DNA from: Pseudomonadaceae bacterium
Lineage (GTDB): Bacteria > Pseudomonadota > Gammaproteobacteria > Pseudomonadales > Azotimanducaceae
Direction of reading: 5' to 3'
Assembly: GCA_024743175.1 (NCBI GenBank)
Contig: JANSXA010000011.1
Coordinates: 62,001-126,000, forward strand
Length of the DNA: 64,000 nt
The notes under the pieces were generated by a model that made no database searches, had not been told where the DNA came from, and worked only from the letters and a program-made list of their open reading frames with translations. The translations under genes and the position numbers were made by a program. This document shows, piece by piece, positions 62,406 through 64,000 of this stretch (the stretch's first letter is position 1; each line of letters begins with the position of its first letter).

Positions 62406-63152
62406 ATGCGCAGAGCATTGGTGGCGGCAAATTGGAAAATGTTTGGTGCTGCAGCGCAACTTCAGGTATTTGCTGATGCGCTGCAGTTGGACGATCGGGT
62501 TGATGCGGTATGGTTTCCGCCGGCACTTTATTTAGGTGCAGCGGTTGCGGTTGCGCCCCAGGGCCTTGCCTGCGGTGTTCAGGATATCGGTACATCCGCC
62601 AGCGGCGCGCACACCGGTGATATCGCAGCAGAAATGGTCGCTGATGTTGGCGGCTCCTGGGCGATTGTTGGTCATTCTGAACGGCGCATGTTGCACAATG
62701 AAGGTGACGATCTGGTGGGTACAAAAACCGCAGCGGCTTTGCGCGGCGGCTTGAACCCTATCGTGTGTGTCGGAGAAACCGCCGCCGAGCGTGACGCCGG
62801 GCATGAAAAGATAGTGGTACAGCGGCAACTTGAAGCGGTCCTGGATCGTATTGACCATGGGCAACTGGCCAGCATTTCGATTGGCTATGAGCCCGTCTGG
62901 GCGATAGGCACCGGAGTGACCGCAAGTCCGGAGCAGGCGCAGGAAATGCATGAGTTTGTGCGGCAGCTGCTGTCCGAAGCGGATGCGCAAATGGCTGCAG
63001 AGATTCGAATTGTTTATGGTGGTAGCGTAAAACCGGGCAACGCTGCACAGTTGTTTGCTCAGAAAGACATAGATGGCGGACTGGTCGGTGGTGCATCGCT
63101 GGACGCGGCTGATTTTACCGCCATCATCAATGCTGCAGCGCAGGCGCGTTAA
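62406..63152 (+). CDS. tpiA: Triosephosphate isomerase
   Basis: MRRALVAANWKM, AIVGHSERR, SIGYEPVWAIGTG, IVYGGSVKPGN. Confidence 0.98.
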   Translation: MRRALVAANWKMFGAAAQLQVFADALQLDDRVDAVWFPPALYLGAAVAVAPQGLACGVQDIGTSASGAHTGDIAAEMVADVGGSWAIVGHSERRMLHNEGDDLVGTKTAAALRGGLNPIVCVGETAAERDAGHEKIVVQRQLEAVLDRIDHGQLASISIGYEPVWAIGTGVTASPEQAQEMHEFVRQLLSEADAQMAAEIRIVYGGSVKPGNAAQLFAQKDIDGGLVGGASLDAADFTAIINAAAQAR

Positions 63153-63210
63153 GTCTGCGTAAGAGCATTCAAGATTTAACTGGAATAGTGATAAAGGTTG
63201 TAAGAAAGAC

Positions 63211-63627
63211 ATGTCGACCCTAGAAACAGTGCTGTTATCCCTCCTCGTGGTTGATGCCATCGCGCTCACCGTGCTGGTTTTGATTCAGCAGGGCAAAGGC
63301 GCCGATGTAGGCGCAGCGTTTGGAAGCGGTTCATCCGGTACGGTATTTGGTGGCGCCGGAGGTGCTTCGTTCCTGACACGCGCAACCGCGTGGTTGGCGA
63401 TAGCGTTTTTTGTCATTGCATTTGGTCTGGCTTATCTTGCCAAGCAGCGGTCGGAAGCTGTTGATACCCTGGGTATACCCACAGTACCGACCCAGAGCTC
63501 ACAAGGACAGTTGACGCAACCGCAGGAAAGTGTAGATTTGCCCGCCATTGAAGGTGATGTCCCCCTTCTGGAGTTAGAAGATCTGGAAGGTGAAGAAACG
63601 CCCGACGGAGACATACCTCAGCTGTAA
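63211..63627 (+). CDS. secG: Preprotein translocase subunit SecG
   Basis: LVLIQQGKGADVGAAFGSGSSGTVFGGAGGASFLTRATAWLA; adjacent to tpiA and tRNA-Leu. Confidence 0.97.
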   Translation: MSTLETVLLSLLVVDAIALTVLVLIQQGKGADVGAAFGSGSSGTVFGGAGGASFLTRATAWLAIAFFVIAFGLAYLAKQRSEAVDTLGIPTVPTQSSQGQLTQPQESVDLPAIEGDVPLLELEDLEGEETPDGDIPQL

Positions 63628-63652
63628 CGGTTTACCGGGTAAACCGAACCGC

Positions 63653-63739
63653 GCCGAAGTGGTGAAATTGGTAGACACGCTACCTTGAGGGGGTAGTGAG
63701 CTTATGCTCGTGCGAGTTCGAGTCTCGCCTTCGGCACCA
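63653..63739 (+). tRNA. tRNA-Leu (GAG)
   Basis: GCCGAAGTGGTGAAATTGGTAGACACGCTACCTTGAGGGGGTAG...TTCGAGTCTCGCCTTCGGCACCA; encoded CCA. Confidence 0.97.
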
Positions 63740-63744
63740 ATGAT

Positions 63745-63795
63745 CTCTCGATCACGATCGAGAGCTCTGTCGAGTTTTGCGGCTTTGCCGCAAAA
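63745..63795. repeat. Two successive perfect hairpins after tRNA-Leu
   Basis: CTCTCGATC-AC-GATCGAGAG (63745-63764) and TTTTGCGGC-TTT-GCCGCAAAA (63775-63795). Confidence 0.75.
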
Positions 63796-63797
63796 CG

Positions 63798-63881
63798 TCG
63801 CTCAGCTCGAATTGCATGGTTCAAGTCGCTCAGCCCGAGTTGCTTGGTCCAAGCCGCTCAGCCCGAATAGCGGCATTCCAA
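63798..63881. repeat. Three degenerate tandem 28-bp repeats between tRNA genes
   Basis: Units start at 63798, 63826 and 63854: TCGCTCAGCTCGAATTGCATGGTTCAAG / TCGCTCAGCCCGAGTTGCTTGGTCCAAG / CCGCTCAGCCCGAATAGCGGCATTCCAA. Confidence 0.75.
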
Positions 63882-63933
63882 ATCCCCCCTTGCAGCCTTG
63901 GCCCGGCATCCCTATAATTCGCGACCTTGCTGA

Positions 63934-64000
<67 letters not shown>

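Noticed and set aside
63798-63881. Possible CRISPR array (28-bp repeats)
   Set aside because: Units are directly contiguous and degenerate with no spacers, and no cas genes are present.

Overview
This 64 kb window comes from a gammaproteobacterial chromosome, judging by gene content, the tmRNA tag ANDENYALAA and sigma32-type promoters. The right-hand part (about 39-64 kb) is mostly conserved core: ribH, smpB, ratA/rnfH, bamE, recN, hrcA-grpE-dnaK-dnaJ-dapB, carAB, greA, yhbY, rlmE-ftsH-folP-glmM, tpiA-secG-tRNA-Leu(GAG) and a partial tRNA-fMet. The left part is more accessory. It holds a yejABEF-like peptide ABC transporter, a redoxin/cytochrome c/copper-monooxygenase fusion, a radical SAM protein, LPS heptose genes, an RES/Xre toxin-antitoxin pair, sulfatase, RimK plus an aspartoacylase-like gene, and ssrA. 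Two items stand out. (1) A peroxiredoxin gene at 32750-33274 is split in the ORF track by an in-frame TGA exactly where the peroxidatic cysteine is expected ([16 protein letters not shown]). A GU-loop hairpin lies just downstream, so this is a probable selenoprotein. (2) A tightly packed thioredoxin-like / DUF4266 lipoprotein / DUF3570 beta-barrel / ApbE cluster lies at 18488-21437. Its DUF3570 product carries a motif resembling an ApbE flavinylation site (DSLTGASPTGA), and its DUF4266 product ends in GGGGCGCN, which suggests an uncharacterised envelope redox system. Other points are tandem TetR-type operators, a near-consensus heat-shock promoter upstream of ssrA, and a truncated gene remnant. 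No searches could be run; family calls are by recognition of the translated sequences.
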